Shown: positions 9,000 through 18,028, counted from the first letter of the stretch. The stretch is DNA of 64,000 nucleotides from Gluconobacter kanchanaburiensis NBRC 103587 (GCF_007988905.1 NZ_BJVA01000001.1:186001-250000); one strand, 5' to 3'. Numbers and translations are program-made. Notes: a model not told the origin generated them from the sequence alone.

Positions 9000-9460
9000 C
9001 CGACGATACGATTGATCCTGTCGAAGGTGCCCCCGAAAACGGCGCTCAGACTGGTTCGTGGAGCGTGCGCATCATCGACCTGTCCGGCGCATCGGCCGGC
9101 GAGGACGATACGGTGGAAGTCGTGAAAGACTTCATCGATCTGATGCATGCCAACGCTTATGCCCGCGCTTATGTCCGTGACAGCATCGAGCGCTGTCGCA
9201 CGCCGGGCGCGAGCAGTAAGGAAGTTCTCGAAAACTGGTTCGCGTTCGGTGAGAATGCCGAGGTCGTGGACGCTGGCGAAGACGGCTGGAAGTCCTCCAC
9301 GGAACTTGAAGACTTCGCAGCCAGCCGCGCCACCCCAATGGAGCGGGACTGGCGCGCTATCGATCCGCGTCGCCTCGTCGATGACGAGGAAATCGCCGGT
9401 CCGCCGGACGATGAAGACGACGAGGATGACGAAAACCGTCACGAAGTGATCCGTCACTGA
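8996..9460 (+). CDS. conserved-looking acidic protein of unknown function
   Basis: Not recognised. 154 residues, strongly acidic, ending in an Asp/Glu run (PPDDEDDEDDENRHE). The central part (about residues 20-75) looks folded, with FIDLMHANAYARAYVRDSIE predicted helical, and resembles short helical proteins that bind a partner. There is no signal peptide or membrane segment. The ATGA overlap with pncB argues that it is a real gene translated with it. Function cannot be assigned; a role in assembly or regulation of its operon partners is only a guess. Confidence 0.7.
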   Translation: MTDDTIDPVEGAPENGAQTGSWSVRIIDLSGASAGEDDTVEVVKDFIDLMHANAYARAYVRDSIERCRTPGASSKEVLENWFAFGENAEVVDAGEDGWKSSTELEDFAASRATPMERDWRAIDPRRLVDDEEIAGPPDDEDDEDDENRHEVIRH

Positions 9461-9560
9461 ATATGCGGTGCAGGGAAGGGGGCATGGTCTTCTTTCCTCA
9501 CACGGCCCTTCGTCAAAACCCGCTCTGGAAACACGGCGCATCATGCGGCATTAAGGCGTC

Positions 9561-10895
9561 ATGAAACTGCGCTTCGCTCCGTCTCCGACCGGTTACCTGC
9601 ATGTTGGCAATGCGCGCCTTGCCGTCGCCAACTTCCTTTTCGCACGCCATAACGGCGCCAAGTTCCTGCTGCGGATCGACGATACCGATACCAGCCGGGG
9701 CAAGCCCGAATATGAAGAGGCAATCGGCAAGGACCTGTCCTGGCTGGGGTTGAAATGGGACGAGTACGTCCGCCAGTCCGAACGGCTGGACCGCTATGCC
9801 GAAGTCATCGAAAAGCTGAAGGCAACAGGCCGTCTCTATCCGTGCTTTGAGACGGAATACGAGCTGAACGCCAAGCGTGAAGCCCGTATCCGTGCTGGTA
9901 AGGCACCGATCTATGACCGTGCGATGCTCAAGCTCACAGCTGATCAGCGCGCGCGCGCCGAGGCCAATGGCAAGACGCCGCACTGGCGTTTTCGCCTCAG
10001 CGACGGCAGCCGTAAGTGGAACGACCTCGTCATGGACGAGTGCTCGGTCAAGCTGACGGCCATTTCCGATCCGGTTCTGGTGCGTGGTGACGGCACGATC
10101 CTCTACACTCTGGCCTCTGTGATCGATGATCTGGATCTGGGCATCACGCATATCGTGCGTGGTGAAGATCATGTGACCAACACCGGCGTGCAGATCGACA
10201 TTGCCGAAGCTCTGGGTGCGAAGCCCAATCGCTTCACTTTCGCGCATCTACCGCTGTTGCTGGATTCCGATGGCGGGAAGCTGTCGAAGCGGTTCGACTC
10301 GCTCGCGCTGAAATCTTTGCGTCAGGACGGGCTGGAGCCGATGTCGATCGTCTCCTATCTCGCACGCGTGGGCTCCTCGGATGATCCGCAGGTCATGACG
10401 ATGGATGAGGCCATTGCGGCTTATGACATCTCGCATGTCTCCAAGTCGGCCGCGCGGTTCGACATGACGCAGCTTCTCGCCCTGAACCGTCGCGCGCTGC
10501 ACAGCCTGCCGTTCGAGGCTGCAAAGGCGCATCTTCCGCCAGAAGCTGACGAGACGTTTTGGAATGCGGTCCGTGGAAACGTGGACCTCTCCGCCGAGAT
10601 CCCGCATTGGTGGGACGTGGTGCATGGCACGATCGTCCCGCCCTCACAGCCCGAAGACCGCGCGTTCCTTCAACAGGCCCTCGACACCCTTCCCGCCGAG
10701 CCGTGGGGCGAGGACACCTGGAAGGACTGGGCCAATACGCTCAAGGAGGCTTCGGGCCGCAAGGGGCGCACCCTGTTCATGCCACTGCGTCTGGCTCTCA
10801 CGGGTGAAGACGCAGGTCCGGAACTGCACGTCCTGCTCGGCCTGATGGGGCGCGAGCGGACGGTGTCCCGCCTGAGGGATGCCATTCAGGCCTGA
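9561..10895 (+). CDS. gltX: glutamate--tRNA ligase
   Basis: Class I synthetase that charges tRNA-Glu, and in organisms using the amidotransferase route also tRNA-Gln. The HIGH-type motif is His14-Val-Gly-Asn17 in PSPTGYLHVGN, and the KMSKS-type motif is KLSKR at residues 240-244. At 444 residues it belongs to the shorter alphaproteobacterial type. Many alphaproteobacteria carry two GluRS genes with different tRNA preference; which one this is cannot be told from one copy. ATG at 9561 is the only sensible start. It converges on the epimerase gene with a hairpin between. Confidence 0.93.
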   Translation: MKLRFAPSPTGYLHVGNARLAVANFLFARHNGAKFLLRIDDTDTSRGKPEYEEAIGKDLSWLGLKWDEYVRQSERLDRYAEVIEKLKATGRLYPCFETEYELNAKREARIRAGKAPIYDRAMLKLTADQRARAEANGKTPHWRFRLSDGSRKWNDLVMDECSVKLTAISDPVLVRGDGTILYTLASVIDDLDLGITHIVRGEDHVTNTGVQIDIAEALGAKPNRFTFAHLPLLLDSDGGKLSKRFDSLALKSLRQDGLEPMSIVSYLARVGSSDDPQVMTMDEAIAAYDISHVSKSAARFDMTQLLALNRRALHSLPFEAAKAHLPPEADETFWNAVRGNVDLSAEIPHWWDVVHGTIVPPSQPEDRAFLQQALDTLPAEPWGEDTWKDWANTLKEASGRKGRTLFMPLRLALTGEDAGPELHVLLGLMGRERTVSRLRDAIQA

Positions 10896-10903
10896 TCCTG
10901 TTG

Positions 10904-10944
10904 CCCCGTCGCGCGTTTCAAGAAGCACGACGGGGTTGATCTTT
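10904..10944. terminator. hairpin between convergent gltX and epimerase genes
   Basis: CCCCGTCG (10904-10911) pairs with CGACGGGG (10928-10935), with two more G-C pairs inside after one mismatch. On the plus strand a tail TTGATCTTTT follows, so it can end gltX transcripts. Confidence 0.6.
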
Positions 10945-11829
10945 TCAGATCGCCTTGACGGACCAGAACGCCGCCCAGCTCTCGCCTGGCTTTAGATGCA
11001 GAAGGCCGGGTTTCTGTGAAAAGTCTCCCTTGAAGCCGGCTGGCGTCGCATAGCCATGCCAGGGTTCAATACACAGGAAATCCGCGCCCGGTTTTGTCCA
11101 CAGGCCAAGCTCTTTAAAGCCGCCCCAGACAAACCGGAGACCTGTTCCGTCCGACCCGACCATGTCGACGGACCGGCTTTCGGGTTTCTCCATGATGAGA
11201 GCGTCTTTTTCAAAAAGCTTATCTGTCAGCGCAAGGACGTTGTCCCGGAGCGGCGTATGCTGTTTTTCCGGCAGAAGCAGGCCGTCGGCGCCAATACGCC
11301 GAACCGGCAGCGGCTCGTCATATTCAAAGACCAGCCTATAGGTGTCTTTGGCGACACCCTCCTTCAGCGGCCAGCGAAACGCCGGGTGCGCGCCGAGGGA
11401 GGCATGGAGCGTGCTGGTGCGGTCCGGATTATGCAGATGATACGAGACGCGCAGGGTGTTGTTCTCGATCAGATAGACCATTCGCAGCCGGAAGGCGGAC
11501 GGGAAGAACGCACGGCTCTTGGCGTCGTCCATCAGTTCCAGCGTGCAGCCTTCGGGGGTTCGCGCAATCCAGCGAAAGACTCGATCCCGCGCGAAGCCGT
11601 GCTGTTTCAGCCGGACGGGGATGCCATCGAGCGTGATCTCGTAATCGGGGAGTTTGCCGATGATCGGGAACAGAACTGGAGAGTGTTTTGGCCAGACGGC
11701 TCCTGCATTCCAGAGCAGATCTTCGTCCCCGCTTCGCAGGGCGATCAGTTCGGCGCCACTATTTCTGACCGAAGCCTTTAGTTGGCCAGTTCCGAAATTA
11801 TGTGTGTCCTCCGTCACGGGATTCGTCAT
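10945..11829 (-). CDS. aldose 1-epimerase family protein
   Basis: A galactose-mutarotase-like protein of 294 residues that would interconvert anomers of a sugar or sugar phosphate in the cytosol. Supporting segments are the N-terminal NSGAELIALRSGDEDLLWNA, the SPVLFPIIGKLPD core, the LKQHGFARD segment with the conserved His, LGAHPAFRWPL and CIEPWHGYATP. The start ATG at 11829 has AGGAGA eight bases upstream. It lies within the last codons of the KirBac gene (overlap 32 bases), so the two are coupled. In an organism living on sugar oxidation a mutarotase would help feed the dehydrogenases, but the substrate is unproven. Confidence 0.82.
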   Translation of the reverse strand: MTNPVTEDTHNFGTGQLKASVRNSGAELIALRSGDEDLLWNAGAVWPKHSPVLFPIIGKLPDYEITLDGIPVRLKQHGFARDRVFRWIARTPEGCTLELMDDAKSRAFFPSAFRLRMVYLIENNTLRVSYHLHNPDRTSTLHASLGAHPAFRWPLKEGVAKDTYRLVFEYDEPLPVRRIGADGLLLPEKQHTPLRDNVLALTDKLFEKDALIMEKPESRSVDMVGSDGTGLRFVWGGFKELGLWTKPGADFLCIEPWHGYATPAGFKGDFSQKPGLLHLKPGESWAAFWSVKAI

Positions 11830-12823
11830 GGGATGTCTCCTGTTCTGGTGCCATGGGCAGATCGCCCGGCTCGGTGGTATGGAAACGACGGAAATCGACC
11901 TCCACCCGGCCATCCGGACGATTCTGGATCATATCTGAAAAACGGTAGCCGTGTTTCACATGTCCGATCTCATAAGCATGACGGGCGAATATGGTTTGGG
12001 ATGAGATTTCGTCGGTGCCATCCATCGTGATGATGATTTCTGCATTCTGGTCGATCAGCGTCTCCGCTTTCAGTCCGTAAAGCGGGCTCTGGGTGTCGAT
12101 CAGATGGGTCGCATTGAGGCTGATACGGAAAATCGGCATGTGGGACTGTACGAGCGTGAGTCGGTCGAAACGCCGGACCAGACGCCCATGTTCGTCCGGC
12201 ATCAGGCGCGTGAGAGTCATCTCGATATTGGCGGACAGGATCAGGGTGCGGCGCTGGTTGGCGATGCGTATCGTGAGCGTGGGGACAACGTCGTCATAGG
12301 AAACGACCGCGACATGACTGAACAGTACGCGAGCGCGGGGGCGCGAAAAGCGGGCGAAGACCAGCCCTGTAGCGAGCGCGTTCAGCATCATGCCTGCCAG
12401 CACTTCAAAAGAGACGATCGTATTCGTCAGGCGTCCGACTGGAGCCATGGTGCCGTAGCCCACGGTTGAAATGGTTTGAACGCTAAAGAAAATATCGTCG
12501 AGAAAATCGCCGTTGGGCACGCCGCTCACACTGTGCGGAATGACGTAATACATCAGTGCAAAGGCGATGTTGATGACCAGATACAGCCCGATCGAGGCCC
12601 AGAAGAACATGAACCAGCTCATGGTCATCAGGGTGTGGTAGAGGTCTCCAAGAGAAGCGGAATCCAGGCCCGTGCGGATGATGTCGCGGCGACCGTTCTC
12701 TTCAAGAACATGTGCCCGGATCCTGTTGACCGTCTCAACGACGGTGGGATGTCCGTCCTGTGCTTCTGGCGCCCCCGGATCAGGTCGGGCTTGCATCCGT
12801 TTCCGGTGGCGCCAGTGGATCAT
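11798..12823 (-). CDS. inward-rectifier-type potassium channel (KirBac family)
   Basis: A 341-residue K+ channel subunit expected to form a tetramer in the inner membrane. TM1 is about residues 70-94. The pore loop carries the selectivity filter TVGYG at 120-124, and TM2 is about 133-157. A long C-terminal cytoplasmic beta-rich domain (about 165-320) is the mark of Kir rather than simple two-TM channels. The slide-helix region GLDSASLGDLYHTL precedes TM1. It is tightly packed: trmJ ends four bases upstream and the epimerase start overlaps its 3' end. No gating ligand can be inferred. Confidence 0.9.
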   Translation of the reverse strand: MIHWRHRKRMQARPDPGAPEAQDGHPTVVETVNRIRAHVLEENGRRDIIRTGLDSASLGDLYHTLMTMSWFMFFWASIGLYLVINIAFALMYYVIPHSVSGVPNGDFLDDIFFSVQTISTVGYGTMAPVGRLTNTIVSFEVLAGMMLNALATGLVFARFSRPRARVLFSHVAVVSYDDVVPTLTIRIANQRRTLILSANIEMTLTRLMPDEHGRLVRRFDRLTLVQSHMPIFRISLNATHLIDTQSPLYGLKAETLIDQNAEIIITMDGTDEISSQTIFARHAYEIGHVKHGYRFSDMIQNRPDGRVEVDFRRFHTTEPGDLPMAPEQETSHDESRDGGHT

Positions 12824-12827
12824 GGGG

Positions 12828-13604
12828 TCAGCTCCTGTTCCTGCGGGCGCTGCTCAGTTCGCTGACAACGCCGTGAAGGGTGCGAAGCTCCTGTTCCGTT
12901 ACTTCGCCTCTGGTGAAGAAATGACGCAGGTTTCGCACCATGCCGGGGCGTTTCTGCTCGTTTCGAAGGAAATTGGTTTCGTCCAGATCGCGGATGAGGT
13001 GGGACATGAAATTCTCCATCTCCCCCTTCGTTGCCACATGCGTCTCATTGGTCATGAGCTCGCGCGGTGGCGTCATATCCTCGGTCAGGAACCACTCATA
13101 GGCCATGATGAGTACGGCCTGTGCGAGGTTCAGCGACATGAATTTCGGATTGAGCGGGTAGCGGACCAGCGTATCGGCGCGGGCCATATCCTCGTTATCC
13201 AGTCCGGCACGCTCGGGCCCGAACAGGATGCCGGTGCGCAGGCCACGAGTGGAGGCGACACGCAGTTCGGCGGCGGCACCTCGCGCAGTCATGACCGGCT
13301 TGACCACATGGCGCGGACGCGGGCACGTCGCGAAAATGCGGTGCAGGTCGGCCACGGCATCGTCCACCGTCTCGAACACCTGAGCCGCGTCCAAGATCCG
13401 GTCCGCGCCCGACGACGCATACCAGGCGCGTTCCTGCGGCCAGCCGTCGCGCGGGGCCACGATCCGCAGATGGAACAGGCCACCATTCGCCATGGCGCGC
13501 GCCGTCGTACCGATATTCTCGGCAAGTTGCGGGCGTACCAGAATCACAACTGGATCAAAATCTCCAAGGGGGCCGATATCTGCCCCGCCGTCACGTCCGG
13601 TCAT
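12828..13604 (-). CDS. trmJ: tRNA (cytidine/uridine-2'-O-)-methyltransferase TrmJ
   Basis: SPOUT-class SAM methyltransferase that modifies ribose 32 in the tRNA anticodon loop. The N-terminal motif LVRPQLAENIGTTARAM and the knot-forming motifs GILFGPERAGLDNEDM and YPLNPKFMSLNLAQAV are clear. Length 258 fits the family (about 240-260), including the short C-terminal extension. TrmH-family paralogues are the alternative. It is followed directly by the KirBac gene and preceded two bases upstream by the cysS stop, so cysS-trmJ-kirBac-epimerase looks like one minus-strand operon. Confidence 0.88.
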   Translation of the reverse strand: MTGRDGGADIGPLGDFDPVVILVRPQLAENIGTTARAMANGGLFHLRIVAPRDGWPQERAWYASSGADRILDAAQVFETVDDAVADLHRIFATCPRPRHVVKPVMTARGAAAELRVASTRGLRTGILFGPERAGLDNEDMARADTLVRYPLNPKFMSLNLAQAVLIMAYEWFLTEDMTPPRELMTNETHVATKGEMENFMSHLIRDLDETNFLRNEQKRPGMVRNLRHFFTRGEVTEQELRTLHGVVSELSSARRNRS

Positions 13605-13606
13605 GG

Positions 13607-14965
13607 TTACGCCTTCCGCCAGGTTGTGCCACCGGGGCCATCTTCAAGGGTGATACCATCGGCAGCAAGCTGCGCGCGGATGGCATCGGCTCGGGCGAAA
13701 TCGCGGGATTTGCGGGCTGCAAGACGCTCTTCGATCAGGGTTTCGACCGCACTTGCGTCTACGCCGGACTGGAACCACTCGGCGGGCGTCATATTGAACA
13801 GACCCAGCATTTTTCCGGCGGCCAGCAGGCTTGAGGCCGCGTCCTGATTGCCCTGCATGGCGGCATCCGCCAGCGGATGAAGAGCGGCAATGGCCAGCGG
13901 CGTGTTCAGATCGTCGCATAGCGCATCCATGACCGCTGCCGGAACAGCAGCACCCGGCTGGGCATCGCCGCGCTCAAGCGCCCGGTACAGCCGGTCCAGA
14001 ACCCGACGGGCTTCCTCCAGTTTGTCCCAGCTGAAATCCAGCGTGGAGCGGTACTGCGCGCCCAGATAGAGCAGGCGCAGCGGTTCTGCGGGGGAGCGGT
14101 CCAGCACTTCGCGGATCGTGAAGAAATTGCCGAGCGATTTCGACATTTTTTCGCCGTTCGACAGCAGCATCCCGTTATGGACCCAGTGCGTGGCGAATTT
14201 GCCATGCGGATGGCAGCACATGGACTGCGCACGTTCGTTTTCATGATGCGGAAACAGCAGATCGTCGCCACCACCATGAATGTCAAAGCTCTCGCCCAGA
14301 TAACGGTGTGACATAGCCGAGCATTCGATATGCCAGCCCGGCCGTCCGCGCCCATAGGGGCTGTCCCAGCCCGGCAGATCCGGCTCGGAGGGCTTCCACA
14401 GCACGAAATCGCCAGGATCGCGTTTGTAGGGCGCGACCTCAACACGCGCACCCGCGATCATGTCATCGAGCGAGCGTCCGGACAGCGCGCCATAGGACGG
14501 GAAACTGCGCACCGCAAACAGCACATGCCCTTCGGCTTCATAAGCATGTCCGGCTTCGATCAGCTGCGCGATCATCTCCAGCATATCGTCGATATGATGA
14601 GTGGCGCGGGGCTCGATATCGGGCGGCAGAATGAAGAGTGACGCGAGATCTTCATGAAAGGCCTGCGTCGTCCGTTCGGTCAGGGCGGAAATGTCCTCCC
14701 CGTTTTCCTTCGCGCGCGCGTTGATCTTGTCGTCCACGTCGGTGACGTTGCGGACGTAAGTGACGCGCGGATACAGCGTCCGCAGCAGGCGAATGAGGAT
14801 ATCCGCGCACATCATGGCGCGCAGGTTGCCCAGATGCGCGCGGTCATAGACGGTCGGTCCGCAGAAATAGACGCGCACATTCTCAGGGTCGAGGGGCGTG
14901 AACGGTCGCTTTTCGCGAAGATGGGTATCGTGCAGGCGGAGCACGTGTGCAGCAGGATCGGCCAT
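13607..14965 (-). CDS. cysS: cysteine--tRNA ligase
   Basis: Class I synthetase for tRNA-Cys. The N-terminus has the zinc and HIGH region FCGPTVYDRAHLGN (Cys35, His44). The tRNA/zinc segment GRPGWHIECSAMSHRYLG and the KMSKS loop (GEKMSKSLGNF) are present. Length 452 compares with 461 in E. coli. The start is the ATG at 14965; a TTG at 15001 would add 12 residues without an obvious ribosome-binding site. It is the first gene of the minus-strand block running into trmJ, and divergent from the MATE gene. Confidence 0.93.
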   Translation of the reverse strand: MADPAAHVLRLHDTHLREKRPFTPLDPENVRVYFCGPTVYDRAHLGNLRAMMCADILIRLLRTLYPRVTYVRNVTDVDDKINARAKENGEDISALTERTTQAFHEDLASLFILPPDIEPRATHHIDDMLEMIAQLIEAGHAYEAEGHVLFAVRSFPSYGALSGRSLDDMIAGARVEVAPYKRDPGDFVLWKPSEPDLPGWDSPYGRGRPGWHIECSAMSHRYLGESFDIHGGGDDLLFPHHENERAQSMCCHPHGKFATHWVHNGMLLSNGEKMSKSLGNFFTIREVLDRSPAEPLRLLYLGAQYRSTLDFSWDKLEEARRVLDRLYRALERGDAQPGAAVPAAVMDALCDDLNTPLAIAALHPLADAAMQGNQDAASSLLAAGKMLGLFNMTPAEWFQSGVDASAVETLIEERLAARKSRDFARADAIRAQLAADGITLEDGPGGTTWRKA

Positions 14966-15050
14966 ACGCCGATCAATGCGCCAGCCTTGGTTCAGGTGCA
15001 ACAGGCTTTGTTACTCTTGTCGGCAGGTTTGACGCCTGTATTAGGAGGGC

Positions 15051-16445
15051 ATGAGCAGCACCTTTTCCAGCACGTCGTCGTCCGATCCCACAAGCCCGCG
15101 TGGTCATGCGCTGACGCTCGTGCGGATTGCGCTGCCGCTGGCCCTGTCACAGCTCTCCGAAATGGCGATGGGTGTTACGGATACGGTCCTGCTCGGCGGT
15201 CTCGGCGTGACGGAACTTGCCATTGGCGGTCTGTCGAGCACGTTCTTCTTCACGACGATGGTGACGTTTCAGGCTATTCTCGGTGGAGCAGGGGTACTGC
15301 TGTCGCATGGCCGTGGAGCGCAGGAATATGGCCACACGTCCCATGACGGGCGCAGCGTCATGAGTGCGACGCTCATGCTCGCCATCGCGGTCTTTATTCC
15401 CTGTGCCCTGCTGTTGGCGTTTTCGAAAACGATCTTCGGAGCCATCGGTGAACCGGCAGAGGTTGTCACGCATGGCAGCCGCTTCATTGATATTCTGCTG
15501 TTGTCTCTGCTGCCCGATCTGGCGGTGATCGGGGTTCTGCGTGTGGCGCTGCCCGCACTGGGGGCCGAGACGCTCCTGCTGTGGATCATGCCAGCCATGG
15601 CGATCTGTAACGGGCTGACCAATGCGGCGCTGATCCACGGCTGGGCCGGGCTTCCGGCGATGGGCCTGTATGGCTCCGCAACCGCCACGACGCTGACCGG
15701 CTGGGTCGTCAGCTTTGGTCTGTTCGGCCTCTGCCTGACCCATGAACGTATCCGGACCGTGCTGAAACCCGCACCAGTGCAATGGGCCGTCGTGAAGGAA
15801 CTTCTGAAACTCGGCGGCCCGATGATGATGGGGGCGGCGGCGGAAATCCTGATGTTCCAGATCACCAGTCTGCGCGCCGGTGAGTTGGGAACGCATAGTC
15901 TAGCCGCACACCAGGTCGCGCTGAATGTCAGTTCGCTGCTGTTCATGGTGTGTCTGGCGATCGGGCAGGCCACGAATGTGCGCGTGGCCTACTGGCGCGG
16001 TGCGGGGCGTATGGAGCAGAGCCGCCGGGCTGCCATGACCGGTACCAGTATCGTTCTGATGTGGAGCCTCGCCACATCTTCGCTGCTGCTGATCTGGCCG
16101 GAAAAGATCCTGCCGCTGTATTTTTCGAATCGCGCGCCCGATCCCGAGACCACGGCACTCGTGGTCATCCTCTTAAGGACAGCCGGGCTGTACCAGATCG
16201 TGGATGGTCTGCAATGCGTGTTCAGCGGCGCGCTGCGGGGCTGCGGGGACGCTATCACACCCATGCTGATCGCCGTGGCGAGCTATGGTCTGATTGGTCT
16301 GGTTTTCGGAGGCTGGCTGGCTTTCCACCAGCACGTCGGCGTAGAGGGTCTGTGGATCGGCATGGCGCTGGCGCTGGCGGTGACGAGCGTGGCCTTCGGC
16401 ATCAGGCTGGTGCGGGTGATGCGCCGGCCCGTTGCCATTTCATGA
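15051..16445 (+). CDS. MATE-family multidrug efflux transporter
   Basis: A 464-residue inner-membrane antiporter with about twelve hydrophobic helices in two homologous halves. The N-terminal LVRIALPLALSQLSEMAMGVTDTVLLG and the second-half ELLKLGGPMMMGAAAE are the matching repeat starts, and GLYQIVDGLQCVFSGALRGCGD is the typical late helix pair. It has a strong ribosome-binding site, AGGAGGG. NorM-type proteins use Na+ or H+ to export drugs; the substrate is not readable. It is divergent from cysS and convergent with the BON-LysM gene. Confidence 0.92.
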   Translation: MSSTFSSTSSSDPTSPRGHALTLVRIALPLALSQLSEMAMGVTDTVLLGGLGVTELAIGGLSSTFFFTTMVTFQAILGGAGVLLSHGRGAQEYGHTSHDGRSVMSATLMLAIAVFIPCALLLAFSKTIFGAIGEPAEVVTHGSRFIDILLLSLLPDLAVIGVLRVALPALGAETLLLWIMPAMAICNGLTNAALIHGWAGLPAMGLYGSATATTLTGWVVSFGLFGLCLTHERIRTVLKPAPVQWAVVKELLKLGGPMMMGAAAEILMFQITSLRAGELGTHSLAAHQVALNVSSLLFMVCLAIGQATNVRVAYWRGAGRMEQSRRAAMTGTSIVLMWSLATSSLLLIWPEKILPLYFSNRAPDPETTALVVILLRTAGLYQIVDGLQCVFSGALRGCGDAITPMLIAVASYGLIGLVFGGWLAFHQHVGVEGLWIGMALALAVTSVAFGIRLVRVMRRPVAIS

Positions 16446-16450
16446 CGTCT

Positions 16451-16477
16451 GCAGGGCTCCTGCGCGAAGAGCCCTGC
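16451..16477. terminator. hairpin between convergent MATE and BON-LysM genes
   Basis: GCAGGGCTC (16451-16459) and GAGCCCTGC (16469-16477) form a perfect nine-base stem with a nine-base loop. No T-run follows on either strand, so termination would be factor-assisted or weak. Confidence 0.45.
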
Positions 16478-16484
16478 GCACGGA

Positions 16485-16955
16485 TCAGTCTTCCGTCGGC
16501 AGGCGGATGGTCTGGCCCGGATAGATGTCGTCCTTGGATTTGACGAGCGGCGTGTTCGCATCCAGCAGTTCGTCGCCGGTCACGTCCTGCGGCAGTTTTT
16601 CGGCCACTTCGTCCAGCGTTTTGCTAGTCTTGATTTCAAGGAATTCGGGTTCAGGTGTTCCCGCCGGCACGGCAATTTCAGCCTCAACCGCAGAGACGCC
16701 CGCGACATTGCCTGCCGCAAGGATCATCTGATCGCGTTCCTTGGCGCTCTCCGCCTTGCCGCGCAGATAGATCGTACGGTCGTCGATGACCAGATGGGAC
16801 ATATGCATCTGGGCAAGGCCGAATCTCTTGAAAGCACGCTTGATGACGCTCTCGCCGGGCTTGGGGGGCAGGGGCGCGTCAAGGGACTGGACCAGTCCTT
16901 CGAGGGAGCCTTCGCCGATACGACCGGCCTTGGGATTGAAGCGATAGATTTTCAT
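16485..16955 (-). CDS. BON-LysM protein, Kbp/YgaU type
   Basis: A 156-residue protein with the two-domain order of E. coli Kbp, a cytoplasmic K+ sensor protein. A BON domain (about residues 35-100, with SHLVIDDRTIYLRGKAESAKE) is followed by a C-terminal LysM (about 105-156, ending DIYPGQTIRLP). There is no signal peptide: the N-terminus is MKIYRFNPKAG. The start at 16955 is chosen because family homology begins there; the open frame continues upstream but has no family look. If it binds K+ like Kbp, the KirBac gene 4 kb away is a natural functional partner, though not in the same operon. Confidence 0.8.
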   Translation of the reverse strand: MKIYRFNPKAGRIGEGSLEGLVQSLDAPLPPKPGESVIKRAFKRFGLAQMHMSHLVIDDRTIYLRGKAESAKERDQMILAAGNVAGVSAVEAEIAVPAGTPEPEFLEIKTSKTLDEVAEKLPQDVTGDELLDANTPLVKSKDDIYPGQTIRLPTED

Positions 16956-17366
16956 ACAGGGAACTCGAAAAAGCGTGTTGCTTCCCTCCTGAAACCGGCT
17001 TTCGCAAAAGCGGGAGGAAAGTTCAGGAGTGTTAGCGCAACCGGACGGAAAGTGGTTGCGCATTTTCCGCGCTTCCACTGCAAGAAAATGACGGGGCTTG
17101 CAAGCGTGTTGTGCTCGGCTCTGGAACAGGTCAAAGACGGATTGAGGCAGGTTTTGATTGACCGCATCCCGAGACTCCTGTAGGCGCGACGGCACAGCCG
17201 GAAACGTGGACGGACCGGCCGGACCATCAGCGCGGGATTCTGCATCCCGCCGGACCGGCATCTGGGTGCGCGCCCGCTCTTTCCAATCCGGGAAAGGGCC
17301 TACCGGCACAACAAAACGGACTGCCATGCAGCATGGGGCGGTTCTGATGAGTACAGGGGTCAACCC
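16956..17366. other. 411-base intergenic region with three perfect hairpins
   Basis: No convincing gene. It holds stem-loop 1 (CTCCTGAA/TTCAGGAG, 16986-17029, with an inner GCTTT/AAAGC stem) and stem-loop 2 (GCGCAACC/GGTTGCGC, 17035-17061, followed by ATTTT on the plus strand). Stem-loop 3 (GCGGGAT/ATCCCGC, 17232-17250) sits beside a direct repeat of CGGACCGGC (17211-17219 and 17251-17259). It contains the rpsD 5' leader and the start region of the BON-LysM gene. A small RNA or an S4 autoregulatory leader is possible but unproven. Confidence 0.55.
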
Positions 17367-17984
17367 ATGTCAAAGCGTCTTGAGAGCAAGTACAAGATTA
17401 ACCGTCGCCTCGGCGTCAACCTGTGGGGCCGTGCCAAGTCCCCGGTCAACCGTCGCGAATACGGCCCCGGCCAGCACGGTCAGCGTCGCAAGCAGAAGCC
17501 GTCCGACTTCTCCATCCAGCTGATGGCCAAGCAGAAGCTCAAGGGCTACTACGGCAACATCAGCGAGAAGCAGTTCCGCAAGTATTATGACGAAGCCGTC
17601 CGTCGCAAGGGCGATACGTCCGAGAACCTGATCGGTCTGCTCGAGCGTCGTCTGGACGCCGTTGTGTACCGTCTGAAGTTCGCGATCACGCCGTTCGCTT
17701 CGCGTCAGTTCGTCAGCCATGGTCACGTGACGGTTAACGGCAAGAAGGTGAACATCCCCTCCTACCTCGTGAAGGAAGGCGACGTCATCGAAGTTCGTGA
17801 CTCCTCCAAGCAGCTCGCCATCGTGCTTGATGCTGTGCAGACGGGTGAGCGCGACACGCCGGAATACGTCGAGGTCGATCACCGCCAGATGAAGGGCACG
17901 TTCCTGCGGACCCCCGTTCTGTCCGACGTACCGTACCCGGTGCAGATGGAACCGAACCTGGTCGTCGAGTTCTACTCCCGCTGA
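17367..17984 (+). CDS. rpsD: 30S ribosomal protein S4
   Basis: Primary 16S rRNA-binding protein needed for early 30S assembly. The 205-residue sequence begins [20 protein letters not shown], with the basic [14 protein letters not shown] region. It carries the S4 RNA-binding domain at about residues 94-155 ([12 protein letters not shown], then [17 protein letters not shown]). It is C-terminally complete, ending VVEFYSR. It lacks the zinc cysteines found in some S4 forms. It stands alone, away from the alpha operon that holds rpsD in E. coli, with a long structured leader upstream and a strong terminator after it. Confidence 0.97.
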   Translation: MSKRLESKYKINRRLGVNLWGRAKSPVNRREYGPGQHGQRRKQKPSDFSIQLMAKQKLKGYYGNISEKQFRKYYDEAVRRKGDTSENLIGLLERRLDAVVYRLKFAITPFASRQFVSHGHVTVNGKKVNIPSYLVKEGDVIEVRDSSKQLAIVLDAVQTGERDTPEYVEVDHRQMKGTFLRTPVLSDVPYPVQMEPNLVVEFYSR

Positions 17985-18028
17985 TCCTGTTCCGGGCTAT
18001 GCGCCCGGTTCGGAATGCGATCGGAAAA

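Noticed and set aside
15017..15044. TTGTCG and TATTAG with 16-base spacing before the MATE gene
   Set aside because: Transcription from it would start at the ATG and exclude the strong AGGAGGG ribosome-binding site just upstream.
16956..17363. 136-residue N-terminal extension of the BON-LysM protein
   Set aside because: The extra residues have no family match and span hairpins; similarity starts at MKIYRFNPKAG.
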